Position numbers and translations under genes: made by a program
Shown: one piece after another, positions 49,645-62,020 of the stretch
Layout: the number at the start of each line of letters is the position of its first letter
How positions within the stretch are numbered: the stretch's first letter is position 1
The notes under the pieces: generated by a model
Told to the model about the DNA's origin: nothing
The model's database searches: none
What the model saw: only the letters and a program-made list of their open reading frames with translations
NCBI RefSeq assembly: GCF_036588685.1
Contig: NC_086373.1
Span: forward strand, 50,537,164 to 50,601,163
DNA from: Mytilus trossulus
Lineage: Eukaryota > Mollusca > Bivalvia > Mytilida > Mytilidae
Direction of reading: 5' to 3'
DNA: 64,000 bases

Positions 49645-50407
49645 TACGCCCGTCGTCTTTTAGACGGGGCGTATTATGGTATACCGTTGTCCGTCCGTCG
49701 TCCACACTTCGGACAATAACTCAAAAACACTTTCACCAATTTCCAAGAAACTTTGGTGAATTGTTTATATCTATTGACGTAAGCTCCCTTTGTTTTTTTT
49801 TTTAATTTCAGATTTTAAGTTTGGATTTATGGGGCTTTATTCATAAAAAAGGGGGGATTTTCAAAACTTCGGACAATTACTCAAAAAGGCTTTCACCAAT
49901 GTCCATGAAACTTTGGTGAATTGTTTATATCTATTGATGTAAGCTCCCTTTCAATTTTTATAAATTTCAGATTTTAAGTTTTGGATTTATGGGGCTTTAT
50001 TCATAAAAAAAAGGGTGATTTTTCACACTTCGGACAATAACTCAAAAAGGCTTTCACCAAGGTCCATGAAACTTTGTTGAATTGTTTATATCTATTGATG
50101 TAAGCTCCCTTTCAATTTTTATAAATTTCAGATTTTACATTTCCGTGTTATGAATTTTTATGCTTAAAAAAGGGGGAATTTTCCAATTTTGGGACAATAA
50201 CTAACACTTTCACAAAATGTTATGCAACTTTGATAAATTGTATATCTATTGACCTTAATTTTTTTGTGCATTTATATTTATTATTTGGGGGGGGGGTGTA
50301 TTTGACAGGGCTCACACTATTTCTGGTTGATCATATAAATTGATTTAAAGCATAAAAGACAAGTTAAAAGAGCAACAGGCGTATCATGCGCTAAAGCGCA
50401 GCCCTTT
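49645..50407 (+). mobile_element. Family D composite tandem-unit element
   Basis: The start hairpin is TACGCCCGTC at 49645 with its complement GACGGGGCGTA ending at 49673. A short GTCCGTCCGTCGTCC tract follows. Units of about 165 bp then repeat three to four times (ACTTCGGACAATAACTCAAA, 'GAAACTTTGGTGAATTGTTT', 'TAAGCTCCCTTT'), decaying to the right. The end hairpin is TGCGCTAAAGCGCA (50387-50400). No protein is encoded. Confidence 0.85.
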
Positions 50408-50865
50408 ATTAATCCTGTGATAAAGTGGTTGGCGTAGGTTAGTGTCTGCTACAAATGCGTTTCTTGTTGTTTTTAGCATAAATCAGGCATTCTGTTTTCT
50501 CTTTTAAATTGTTTAATATTTTGTCACATTGATGAATTTAATAAATTGTGTTTACATCAGTGAGACAGCCACCAACAGCATAAAGCAACACACAGTCCCT
50601 AGTGATGAGATGAGATGTAAACTTTTTACTAAATTTTAAATCACCTTTTAGAAATTCATACAGTAATAATCCAACCAAAGTTTACAGGTAACTGAAACAA
50701 CATACAATGTATTTATTCAAGCCCCTACATATACGTCATTAAATGGAAAGCAAAAGTTTATACCTCCGTCAAGTCCAAGATACCTCTAACATCAGTTTGA
50801 ATGGAGATCTTTGTTAGAACATTAGAGCTGATTATGCTTCATATTGGGGGTAAAAAGTTGATTTT

Positions 50866-51311
50866 CATTCCCCACCTAAGATAGAGTGGCATTATGTTTT
50901 CTGGTCCGTAGTCCTTCTGTCAATTTGTACGTCCATTCGTCCCTGGCACTTCAGGTTTAAGTTTTTGGTCAAGGTAGTTTTTGATGAAGCTGAAGTCCAA
51001 TCAGCTTGAAACTTGGTACACATGTTCCTTATGATATGATCTTTCCTATTTTTAAACCAAATTATACTTCTGACCTCATTTTCATGGTCCACTGAACATT
51101 GAAATTAAAAGTGTGATTTTCAGGTTTAAGTTTTTGGTCAAGGTAGTTTTTGATGAAGTTAAAGTCCAATCAACTTGAAACTTAGTACACATGTTCCCTA
51201 TTGGTTGATCTTTTTACTTTGGATAAGATTTTTTACCCAATTTCATGGTCCATTGAACATGGAAAATGATAATGTGAGGGGAATCCATGTACTTTGGACA
51301 CATTCTTGTTT
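50866..51311 (+). mobile_element. Family C element, second copy with two units
   Basis: A degraded start (CATTCCCCACC ... GTGGCATTATG) and no intact CCGTCC array. The unit TCAGGTTTAAGTTTTTGGTC appears twice, near 50951 and 51120, and the end is GGACACATTCTTGTT. Confidence 0.75.
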
Positions 51312-51639
51312 TCTAACAAATGATCTTTTTAATTCCCATATCTTTCTACAATTATGATTGATTGAATGTTTGTTGGTGTTAAACATCATTTTCAGCACTA
51401 CTGGCTACATCATAGCAGTCAGGTTGTTTTTGTGATAGAACTTAGAAGCCAATGAACCACCCTTTTTTTGCAGGAAACTGACATTACTAATCAATTGAGA
51501 TTTGAATCAAACAGATCATACAAATCATTTAGATTTATCACCTTTTTCTATTTCCATAAAGGTATAGGCATACACAGTTTTGTAATTTAATAATTGGGTG
51601 TAATTTATTTGAAAGGTGGAAAAATAGCCAAACAAGCAT

Positions 51640-52420
51640 TCTGGGAGTATTGCATGGCAATTTATAGCCCCCTTCAAATTAAAATTCACTGTATTGGTCT
51701 ATTGGAACAAATTTTAACTTGATCTATAACTTGTCATGGTGTAAACTATATATAACAAATATCAAGTCAATGTCCTCAAGCATAACAAAAAAAAGTGAAG
51801 AAAACTGATTATTAAAGTGAATTTTCCAAGTCCAAAGACCACAACTTTGCATAAAATCCAGGGGTGGATCCAGCCATTTTAAAAAGAGAGGTTACCATCC
51901 CAGAGAAAAGGGGAGGTTTCCAACCCCCAGACCCCCTGGATAAGCCAATGAAATCATTAGATGGCGACAATATTGAAACTTGATCTGTAACTTGTCAAGA
52001 TAGAACTTTTCACCATATTTCAAATCAATATCTTCAAGCATGATGAAAAAAAGTGTTTAGTGAATTTCTAAAGTCCAAAACCACAACTCTGCACAAAATC
52101 ATCAGATGGCAACAAAATTGGAACTTGATCTGTAACTTGTCATGATTAAACTATATACATTGTTATAATGATCAAATCAATATCTGCAAGCATGACAATA
52201 AAAAGAACTGAAAACAGATTATTTGAGTGAAGTACAAGGACCATAACTCTGCATTAAATTGTCAGACCATAACAAAATTTGAATTTGATCTGTAACATGT
52301 AATAGTTGAACTATATACCAATTATCAAATCAATAGCTTCAAGCATGCAGTAAAAATGTAGAGAACTGATTTGACATTAAACAGACAAACAGACTTCATA
52401 TGTAGTGGACTAAAAAAATT
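51640..52420 (+). repeat. Degenerate tandem repeat, units about 150-260 bp
   Basis: AACTTGATCTGTAACTTGTC-like blocks occur near 51716, 51976, 52125 and 52285, each followed by TCAATATCTTCAAGCATGA-like and CCACAACTCTGCA-like blocks. A separate GGGGTGGATCCAGCC fragment interrupts it at about 51861-51950. Confidence 0.7.
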
Positions 52421-53253
52421 GGACCCCCACACAAAACTGTTCTTAATGGGAGAATACTGAAATTTACATCCAATTAGTAGATTCTTGCAATAATAAAATC
52501 CATGGTGTAAGGGAGATAATTCTTGATATTCATCTCATAATAATAGACAATAGATAAAACAAAGGTTTTAAAGAATAAAGCTTTTGAATGAGAACAATCT
52601 AAAAGGAAAAGTAATGCTTTCACAACATTTTCAATAACTTTTAAACTGTATTTGGGCAATTTTATTCAAATTAATTAATGTCCCCAGTAAATGCAGGTCA
52701 ACTTCATAGATGAATTTAAGAGGTGAATCTGAACTTGGTGATTATTATTCATACATCTTCATTGTCTTTAAATATACTTTTTCCAACACTATTAGAACAG
52801 TTGTCACATTGGCAATCATACCATGTCTCCTTATTTCATAAACAAGTTATATTTTAAGGGGGACTTATTCAGTTGTTTCAGATAGGAAACGAATAGGACA
52901 AGAAATGGAGCTTTTTAAATTCCTGTAACAATTTTAAGGGACAATAAAATCAATAAGCAGACTCAATAAAAGTCAAATGAAAGTTGGTAATATTTAGTAA
53001 TGGTAATAATAATCATCGAATAAGTAAAAAAAAAAGTTTATATAATCTTCAGATTTATTTACATTTTTTCATAAAAGAACAAAACTCAAAGTCTTCCATT
53101 TCTCTTTCATAGCATACAATCTACATGATTTACACATGATTTCTTGTACAAAACAGTCATTCACATCACGTTCATGTTCATTCCATGAAGATTTGAATCA
53201 CACATCATCGAAATAAGTCAAAGTTTTTTATTTGATATTTTTTTATCATCAAA

Positions 53254-56200
53254 CTATCGTGATTCTAGCTTTCTTAATTCTTCTTCCTCTAAATCAGTTG
53301 ACTGTATAGCTTTTGGACCTTTTACTCTCGCCCTTCCTTTCAAGTATTTTTCAATTAATTTCTGGAAAAGAAACAGCATAAATTTAAATGAGTTGCAAAA
53401 TTTATTCTACAATGAAAAATCAGATATTTTAAATTTGTGTTTGCTAATACTTGAAGTGTGAATTTTCTATTTCATTGTAAATAAGGAAACTATCTTGTCA
53501 AACATTTTTTTGGGTCATCCTCTCATTGACATGGTTTGATTGGTTAGTAATCACCACTGTCACACATTTAATGACAGTTAAACTAGAGGCTCCAAAGAGC
53601 CTGTGTCGCTCACCTTGGTCTATGTGAATATTAAACAAAGGATGCATTTGAATTCAAGACAAAATTGTGTTTTGGTGATGGTGATGTGTTTGTACATCTT
53701 ACTTTACTGAACATTCTTGCTGCTTACAATTATTTCTATCTATATTGAACTTGGCCTAAAAGTTTTAGTCGAAAATGTTAGTTAAAATTTACAAATTTTA
53801 TGAAAATTGTACTATAAAGGACAATAACTCCTTAAGAGGTCAATTGACCATTTTGGTCATGTTAACTTATTTTTGGGTCTTACTTTGCTGTACATTGTTG
53901 CTGTTTAAAGTTTATCTCTATCTATAATAATATTCAAGATAATAACAAAAAACGGCAAAATTTCCTTAAAATGACGAATTCAGGGGCAGCAACCTGTTGT
54001 CCGATCCATCTGCAAATTTCATGGCAGATTGATCTTGACCTGATAAACAATTTTACTCCCTGTCAGATTTGCTCTAAATGCTTTGGTTTTTGAGTTTTAG
54101 CCAAAAACTGTATTTTACTCCTATGTTCTATTTTTAGCCATGGCGGCCATGTTGGTTGGTTGGCCAGGTCATGCCACACATTTTTTAAACTATGTACCCC
54201 AATAATGATTGCGGCCAAGTTTGTTTTAATTTATCCTGGTAGTTTTAGAGGAGAAGATTTTTGTAAAAGATTACTAAGATTTACGTAAAATGGTTAAAAA
54301 TTGACTAGAAAGAGCAATAACTCATAAAGGGGTCAACTGACCATTTTGATCATGTTGACTTATTTGTAGATCTTACTTTGATGAACATTATTTCTGTTTA
54401 CAGTTTATCTCTATCTATAATAATATTCAAGATAATAACGAAAAACAGCAAAATTTCCCTAAAATTACCAATTCAGGGGCAGCAACCCAACAACGTGTTG
54501 TCCAATTCATCTGAAAATTTCAGGGCAGATAGATCTTGAACTGATAAACAATTTTACTACCTGTCAGATTTGCTCTAAATGCTTTGGTTTTTGAGTTATA
54601 AGCCAAAAACTGCATTTTACCCCTATGTTCTATTTTTAGCCAGGGCGGCCATCTTGGTTAATTGGCTGGGTCACGCCACACATTTTTTGAACTATATACC
54701 CAAATGATGATTGTGGCTAAGTTTGTTTTAATTTGGCTTGGTAGTTTCAGAGGAGAAGATTTTTGTAAAAGATTACTAAGATTTACAAAAAATGGTTAAA
54801 AATTGACTATAAAGGGCAATAACTCCTAAAGGGGTCAATTGACCATTTTGGTTATGGTGACTTATTTGTAGATCTTACTTTGCTGAACATTATTGCTGTT
54901 TACAGTTTATCTCTATCGATAATAATATTCAAGAAAATAACCAAAAACAGCAAAATTTCCCTAAAATTACCAATTCAGGGGCAGCAACCCAACAATGGGT
55001 TGTCCGATTCATCTGAAAATTTTAGGGCAGATAGATCTTGACCTGATAAACAATTTTACCCCCATGTCAGATTTGCTCTAAATGCTTTGGTTTTTGAGTT
55101 ATAAGCCAAAAACTGCATTTTACCCCTATGTTCTATTTTTAGCCATGGCGGCCATCTTGGTTGGTTTGGCGGGTCACGCCACACATTTTTTAAACTAGAT
55201 ACCCCAATGATGATTGTGGCCAAGTTTGGTTTAATTTGGCCCAGTAGTTTCAGAGGAGAAGATTTTTGTAAAAGTTAACGACGCCGGACGCCGGACGCCA
55301 AGTGATGAGAAAAGCTCACTTGGCCCTTCGGGCCAGGTGAGCTAAAAAGGGTATTCTTGATTTTATGGTCCATCCAGCAAACAATAGCTTTTCTTCTTTT
55401 TTTATTCGCGCACACGAAAGTATATGTGCTGTTTTGCTTTGTATGTACCAGATTTAGAGAGTGTGCCAAATTATTGTAGACAACTTTCATAGTCTACCAG
55501 AATAATTTGCTCTTAACATATGTTACTGTGAATTCATTTATTTTCGTGGAAAACAATTTTCATAGATGGTGGAAAAAGTTCGTTTTCTTTGACAATTGAT
55601 TTCTTGGTTTTGCCAATGTCTCCATTCAAGCCTATATAGCATTGTAATTCGTTAAACATTTAAATTGGTGAATCACCAGTAACCACAAATCCCATTAATA
55701 ATAATGAATTCCACAGTATAATATCTTATTTTCTTTCAAATCTCAATGTTCCAGGCAATTCCCATGGTAGTTCAAGCGTTAGAACTGTTCAGTGTGTTTA
55801 TTGGTCTAAATAATGATGTAAAGACTTGATCTCTTTGCTCAAACCACTTCTAAGAACTGTCTTTAACATGCAAGAAGAGTTTTTCTTTGTGACAGAGACC
55901 TCACTGTGACTTTGAGATGAAGAACAACAATAAAGTCACAGTGACTTTGCTTTTTGTAGTTTTTGCTGTGCGAGATGTCATATTTTTGCATATTTCATGT
56001 ACAAGACTATTGAAGAATATTTGTGAAGCTAGGTTCACACTGCCAATCAGATCTACTCTATGATCCCAATTGTCCAAATTTCCACGACCAAGCTCAACCA
56101 AATTCTTGATCACGGCTGTTTACGACTTCTACCCGACCGCCATCCGACTGTACAAGACCTTAACTCGACCATTCACGACCCTTTTAATGACACCATCACG

Positions 56201-59200
56201 ACTCCATCTTGACAACAAAATGAATACTTATTCGATAATTCCGATCAATTCACGATCTTAACTCGACTAGCTAGACCAAATCAACTATTCACGATCTCAG
56301 ACGGATCTCTACCAGACCAGATTAACCTGATCGTATATAAGTCGTATGGATAATCGGGAATTGGTCGGGTATGCACATTTTTAGTATACCCGCTGCCTTG
56401 GAGTTGGCATTTTAAAAGTGTTACCCTTGTCAGGCTTGATCACATTGATCTGATCGGCAGTGTGAACCTAGCTTAATGCATGTTTATTAGTATTATTTTT
56501 ATTTGATTTTTGTCTTTTTGTTTGTTTCCTTTTGTTGGAAGAGGGGTTACTTTTTTCAAACCCTTATCAACAACAATAAAAGACCCTTATTATCAAAGTA
56601 CTCACTCCTCCTTCATCATTTGGATCATCTAATGGATGGTGTTGCTGAAAACAGAAGTCATTTACAGTTAAAAAAAAAACCTACATAGTTTACAACTAGA
56701 GGCTCTAAAGAGCCTGTGTCGCTCACCTTGGTCTATGTGCATATTAAACAAAGGACACAAATGGATTCATGACAAAATTGTATTTTGGTGATGGTGATGT
56801 GTTTGAAGTTCTTACTTTACTGAACGATTTTGCTTCTTACAATTATATCTATCATGAACTTTGCCCATTAGTAACAGAGAACTATATTTGGTAAAAATTT
56901 ACATAAATTTACCAAATTAATGAAAATTGTTAAAAATTGACTATAAAGGGCAATAACTCCTTAAGGGGTCAATTGACCATTTAGGTCATGTTGACTTATT
57001 TGTAGATCTTACTTTGCCTAACATTATTGCTGTTTACAGTTTATCGCTATCTATAATAGTATTCAAGATAACCAAAATCGGCAAAATTTCTTTAAAAATT
57101 ACCAATTGGAGGGCAGCAACCCAACAACCAGTTGTCCAATTCATCTGAAAAATTCAGGGCAGATAGATATTGACTTGATTAACAATTTAACTTCTTGTCA
57201 GATTTGCTCTAGATGCTTTGGTTTCATAGTTATAAGCAAAAAACTGCATTTTACCCCTATGTTCTATTTTTAGCCGTGGCGGCCATCTTGGTTGAATGGC
57301 CAGGTCATCGGACACATTTTTCAAACTAGATACCCCAAAGATGATTGTGGCCTAGTAGTTTCAGTGGAGATTTTGTAAAAGATTACTTAGATTTACGAAA
57401 AATGGTTAAAGATTGACTATAAAGGGCAATAACTCCTAAAGGGGTCAACTGACCATTTTGGTCATGTTGACTTATTTGTAGATCTTACTTTGCTGAACAT
57501 TATTGCTGTTTACAATTTATCTCTATCTATAATAATATTCAAGATAATAACCAAAAACAGCAAAATTTCCTCAAAATTACCAATTCAGGGGCAGCAACCC
57601 AACAACCGATTGACCGATTCATCTGAAAATTTCAGGGCAGATATATCTTGACCTGATAAACATTTTTATCCCATTTCAGATTTCCTCAAAATGCTTTGGT
57701 TTTTGAGTTATAAGCCAAAAACTGCATTTTACCCCTATGTTCTATTTTTAGCGGTGGCGGCCATCTTGGTTGGTTGACCAGGTCACGCCACACATTTTTT
57801 AAACTAGATACCCCAAAGATGATTGTGGCCAAGTTTGGATTAATTTGGCCAAGTAGTTTCAGAGGAGAAGATTTTTGTAAAAGATTACTTTAATTTACGA
57901 AAAATGGTTAAAAATTGACTATAAAGGGCAATAACTCCTAAACGGGTCAACTGACCATTTTGGTCATGTTGACTTATTTGTAGACCTTACTTTGCTGAAC
58001 ATTATTGCTGTTTACAGTTTATCTCTATCTATAATAATATTCAAGATAATAACCAAAAACAGCAAAATTTCCTCAAAATTACCAATTCAGGGGCAGCAAC
58101 CCAACAACCGATTGACCGATTCATCTGAAAATTTTAGGGCAGATAGATCTTGACCTGATAAACATTTTTATCCCATGTCAGATTTCCTCAAAATGCTTTG
58201 GTTTTTGAGTTATAAACCAAAAACTGCATTTTACCCCTTTGTTCTATTTTTAGCTGTGGCGGCCATCTTGGTTGGTTGACCAGGTCACGCCACACATTTT
58301 CTAAACTAGATACCCCAAAGATGATTGTGGCCAAGTTTGGATTAATTTGGCCAAGTAGTTTCAGAGGAGAAGATTTTTGTAAAAGATAACTTTAATTAAC
58401 GAAAAATGGTTAAAAATTGACTATAAAGGGCAATAACTCCTAAACGGGTCAACTGACCATTTTGGTCATGTTGACTTATTTGTAGATCTTACTTTGCTGA
58501 ACATTATTGCTGTTTACAGTTTATCTCTAATTATAATAATATTCAAGATAATAACCAAAAACAGCAAAATTTCTTCAAAATTACCAATTCAGGGGCAGCA
58601 ACCCAACAACCGATTGACCGATTCATCTGAAAATTTCAGGGCAGATAGATCTTGACCTGATAAACATTTTTACCCCATGTCAGATTTGCTCTAAATGCTT
58701 TGGTTTTTGAGTTATAAGCCAAAAACTGCATTTTACCCCTATGTTCTATTTTTAGCCATGGCGGCCATCTTGGTTGGTTGACCGGGTCACGCCACACATT
58801 TTTTGAACTAGATACCTCAATGATGATTGTGGCCAAGTTTGGTTTGATTTGGCCCAGTAGTTTCAGAGGAGAAGATTTTTGTAAAAGTTAACAACGACGA
58901 CGGACGACGGACGACGGACGACGGACGACGGACGCAAAGTGATGGGAAAAGTTCACTTGGCCCTTCGGGCCAGGTGAGCTAAAAATATAAGCTTAAAAAT
59001 TCTTTTAATTGAATACATACATACATAATACATGTAATAATATATATATACATCAATGAATTACATTCTGTACTTTCTTTCCAACATTGTTCATCAGGTA
59101 CATTTTTGTATTCACTTGTAGCAAACAGTAATCAATAATTCCATGTATTAAAAACGTCTTTGACATCTGAATGATAAACTTTTTAATTTACAGACCCGAA

Positions 59201-62020
59201 GCTGAATATTACAAACATTTTATTTAAGATTCTATTGACCTGAAGATGTGGGTTTTACAGGTCCGACAGCATTTTTTAAAGTCTTGGCTGTTTGACCTTT
59301 TGTTGAGGGTGAAAACTGTGCAAATGTGTCTGTATATCCTATTCTCCATATTTAATTTTCAATTTTTTGCACCAGTCTCTAGTCATGAGCCTCTGGCCTT
59401 TGTTAGTCTTGTAAGATTTTTAAAGTTAGTTTATTTATATGTTTTTGAGTTTGGTATGATGTCCAATTTAACTCAACAAATAAACATTTTTGTTTAGGAT
59501 GCAGACGGAGCCCACCTCCTAGTGTAGGATTTTCTCTCTGTGTTGAAGACCCATTGGTGGCCTTCGGCTGCAGTGCTCTTTTGTTGGGTTGTTGTCTTGT
59601 TGACATATTCCTATATCCTTTTGCAATTTTATATACTTACATAATCTGGGCCTTTATAATATTGGATAAGTTTCTCTGATTTGTGGTATATCAAAAACAT
59701 CACAATAGGGAAGGCAAAGTATGAAGTCACCTGCAATCGAGTAATAAGACAGTATGCATAAACTTAAATGATATGGTGTAATTGTAACAAATTGGAAGTA
59801 CCATAACTAAAAATATAACTTTTTGAAAAACAGTTAAGACGAGGTTGGGGAGGATCCTCATAAATGGTTACTATCCTGAATTATGGGTATTATACATTTT
59901 TTTCATGAAAACCCCAAAAAGGTATAAATTTTTAGTGATAAAAATATAATCTTTCGATTTATACAAAAAATGTAGATATACATGTATTCTGCACCTGTCA
60001 TTCATGATTCAGGTAAAGAACAACATTTCATCAGGATAAAAGTTAAAGCCTTAAAAAAAAAGTCGTTTTTTTGGAGGCCATTATCTTTGTTTTCAGTTAT
60101 CATTGCAACTATGGTCTTAAATTGAAAAATCTTGCTATTTGTATGAATATTTGTAGTTCGAGATTACTCTGAGTCCAACAGCTGTTTTGCCAGACAAGCT
60201 GGTGCCGTGGGAGGTCAGAGCTCCTCCCATATCAAAAAGTGGATATTTGCCCACCAAAAATAGGGGCGCTGCTTCGTCTGGAGCCGACTGGGGGCCTTGG
60301 AATTTTATAAATCGGGCATAAATCTCTTCATTTATGTAAGTTTCACCTTCCTGCCAACCTTTATAGTTCTATATTTTAACAGTTTTCATAGTGACCTCAC
60401 AATTTCTGCATTTTGAATTTCAAGGATTATCACGTGACCACGAGAAAACAGTGCAAATGACCATAATGTAACACCTTGTTCATTTACGATGCAATAACCT
60501 AAATGTACAAGAGCTTCTGATTGATATTGTTGTCGGAACTAAATGCTTATTACTGATCTCCTCTAAAGGAGGTGAAAAAACGTGGTTGCTTCTAGATGTT
60601 AACATCAATCTCCTAAAAAGGAGGTAAAAAATATAAATATTTGCATATTTGAGTCTCAAGGCCACGAACTCTCCTGTAATAAAATCAACGGTACCAATTT
60701 TGTTGCACCAGATGCTCATTTCGACAATACATGTCTCTTCAGTGATGCTCGTGGCCAAAATATTTAAAATCCAAAGCTTATTTAAAAGATGAAGAGCTAT
60801 AATCCAAAAGGTCCAAAAAGTATAGCCAAATTCGTGAAAGGAATCAGAGCTTTGCACGAGGGAGATACATTCCTTAATTTATAATAATTTTTAATATTTT
60901 GTAACAGCAAATTTTAATAACACAAAAAATCCGTATTTTCATGCCAGTACCGAAGTACTGGCTACTGGGCTGATGATACCCTCTGGGACTAATAGTCCAC
61001 CAGCAGAGGCATCGACCCAGTGGTAGTAATAAAATCAACGGTACCAATTTTGTTGCACCAGATGTAACTTGACGTCCATATTTGAAAGTGAAAGTCAAAA
61101 TGCAGAAATGGAGAGGTCACTATGAAAACTGTTAAAATATAGAAAAATAAAGGTTGGCAAGTAGGTGAAACTTACATAAATGAAGAGATAAATGAAAAAT
61201 GAAGAGATTGATGTCCGATTTATAAAATTCCAAGGCCCCCAGTCGGCTCCAGAAGCGACAAAGAAACGCATCTATTTTGGGTGGGCAAATATCTACTTTT
61301 GATATGGGACAGCTCTGACGTCCCACGGCCCCAGCTTGTCTGGCAAAACAGCTGTCAGACGTCAGAGTAATCTCGGACTAGAATATTTGAGGACAGCTCC
61401 CATGAGCATGATGAGATGGTGAAATATCAATAAATATTATTTTCTATCACTACAAATTAAATCATGCAAATTGATTTCTGAAACTTTCCAATTCTTTTTT
61501 TTGTATCTACATGTATCAATTAATTTCAATTAGGCTATTAGTATTCTCATTTGAATTGTTTTATATTTGTGTAATTTTTTAGCCTTTTATCATGTTTAAG
61601 ATGACTATGCAGTGTGGGTTTTGCTCATTGTTGAAGATCTACAGAGACCTATAGCTGTTAGTTGCTTCTGTGTCATTTGGTCCCTTGTGAAGAGTTGTCT
61701 TGTTGGCAATCATACCTGATCTTCTTTTCTTTTTTTATATAATTTACAAAATCATTTATAGAAGTTTATTGACTAACCTAGCCTTGTTACAAAGTAGTAA
61801 CAAAGTATATGTAAAATGAGGTTTGTTAAATCATGTACATGACCTACAATGTACTGTGTATTCTATATAAAAGTGGTTTATAACTCAGTCGTAAGCTTGA
61901 CAAGTTATGCAAGAACTAAAATTTTCAAGGTGAAGTAAATCTTTTCTCAGTTCTCGGAAATCGCACAAACTATTCAATATTTACCTTAAAAACCTCAAGT
62001 TTCCACATCCATGGTTTCAT
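53254..62020 (-). CDS. PET100: PET100-like cytochrome c oxidase assembly factor (4 exons)
   Basis: Exons 62020-61985, 59730-59641, 56644-56606 and 53361-53254 are all phase 0 with GT-AG introns and encode 90 residues. The N-terminus MKPWMWKLEVFK leads into one membrane span (SYFAFPIVMFLIYH, about residues 15-28), then a charged tail ending DLEEEELRKLESR. The arrangement KLE-[IV]-F-[KR] followed by a Phe-Pro-containing span matches PET100, a small inner-membrane protein needed to assemble complex IV. The C-terminal half is a little longer than the 73 residues I recall for human PET100 and shows no clear alignment beyond being basic and charged. The assignment rests mainly on the first 40 residues. 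The gene is tiny, but its introns carry about 4 kb of tandem-unit elements and a 1.2-kb transposon. AATAAA lies about 20 bases below the stop (near 53232-53227). Confidence 0.75.
53583..55343 (-). mobile_element. Family A composite element, reversed, in PET100 intron 3
   Basis: Bounded by CTAGAGGCTCCAAAGAGCC on the left and the GGCCCTTCGGGCCAGGTGAGCT hairpin on the right. It contains three units of about 500 bp and a short CGCCGGACG tract at 55281-55299. It begins 222 bases above the last PET100 exon. Confidence 0.9.
56026..56474. mobile_element. MITE-like element with AAGCTAGGTTCACACTGCC ends
   Basis: The left end AAGCTAGGTTCACACTGCC and the right end GGCAGTGTGAACCTAGCTT are exact complements; ATCAGATC continues the match after one mismatch. 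The 449-bp interior is rich in CGAC motifs (ACGACC, TCGACC, ACGACT), unusual in this AT-rich window. The terminal AGCT is palindromic, so the target duplication cannot be separated from the inverted end. Confidence 0.85.
56696..58980 (-). mobile_element. Family A composite element, reversed, longest copy, in PET100 intron 2
   Basis: Bounded by CTAGAGGCTCTAAAGAGCC and the GGCCCTTCGGGCCAGGTGAGCT hairpin. It has at least four units of 475-500 bp and a pure (ACGACGG)n-like tract at 58893-58934. It starts about 50 bases above PET100 exon 3, very near its acceptor. Confidence 0.9.
59430..59630 (+). repeat. Dispersed repeat fragment
   Basis: TTTGGTATGATGTCCAATTTA through 'GGATTTTCTCTCTGTGTTGAAGACCC' to GTTGGGTTGTTGTCTTGTTG is the plus-strand form of the fragment at 22125-22240. 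Confidence 0.6.
60154..61380. mobile_element. Non-autonomous DNA transposon with long inverted ends and 9-bp target duplication
   Basis: The left end TAGTTCGAGATTACTCTGA and the complement of the right end TAGTCCGAGATTACTCTGA match with one change. The inverted repeats extend over about 263 bases (60154-60416) and 286 bases (61095-61380) with small indels. GAATATTTG flanks both sides directly (60145-60153 and 61381-61389). No transposase is encoded; two minus-strand open stretches inside have no recognisable domain. Long inverted ends plus a 9-bp duplication fit Mutator-like elements, with Merlin as a second option. It lies in PET100 intron 1. Confidence 0.93.
60677..61064. repeat. 38-bp direct repeat inside the transposon
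   Basis: The block TAATAAAATCAACGGTACCA and its continuation to CACCAGATG is identical at 60677-60714 and 61027-61064. The second copy is preceded by a segment (TGGGCTGATGATACCCTC...) that looks like a separate dispersed repeat. Two small ATCTCCT/AGGAGGT hairpins lie at about 60553-60571 and 60607-60627. Confidence 0.75.
61535..61735 (+). repeat. R1 dispersed repeat in PET100 intron 1
   Basis: CTCATTTGAATTGTTTTATA, 'GTTTTGCTCATTGTTGAAG' and 'GTTGTCTTGTTGGCAATCAT' mark a plus-strand copy. Confidence 0.7.

Noticed and set aside
49339..49719. 126-codon plus-strand open stretch
   Set aside because: Its second half is the start hairpin and simple repeat of family D; the first half has no motif.
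59246..59497. 83-codon open stretch next to PET100 exon 2
   Set aside because: It runs into a dispersed repeat and has no domain; it overlaps no supported exon.
60480..61326. Minus-strand open stretches inside the 1.2-kb transposon
   Set aside because: They lack transposase motifs and cross captured repeats and the inverted end.
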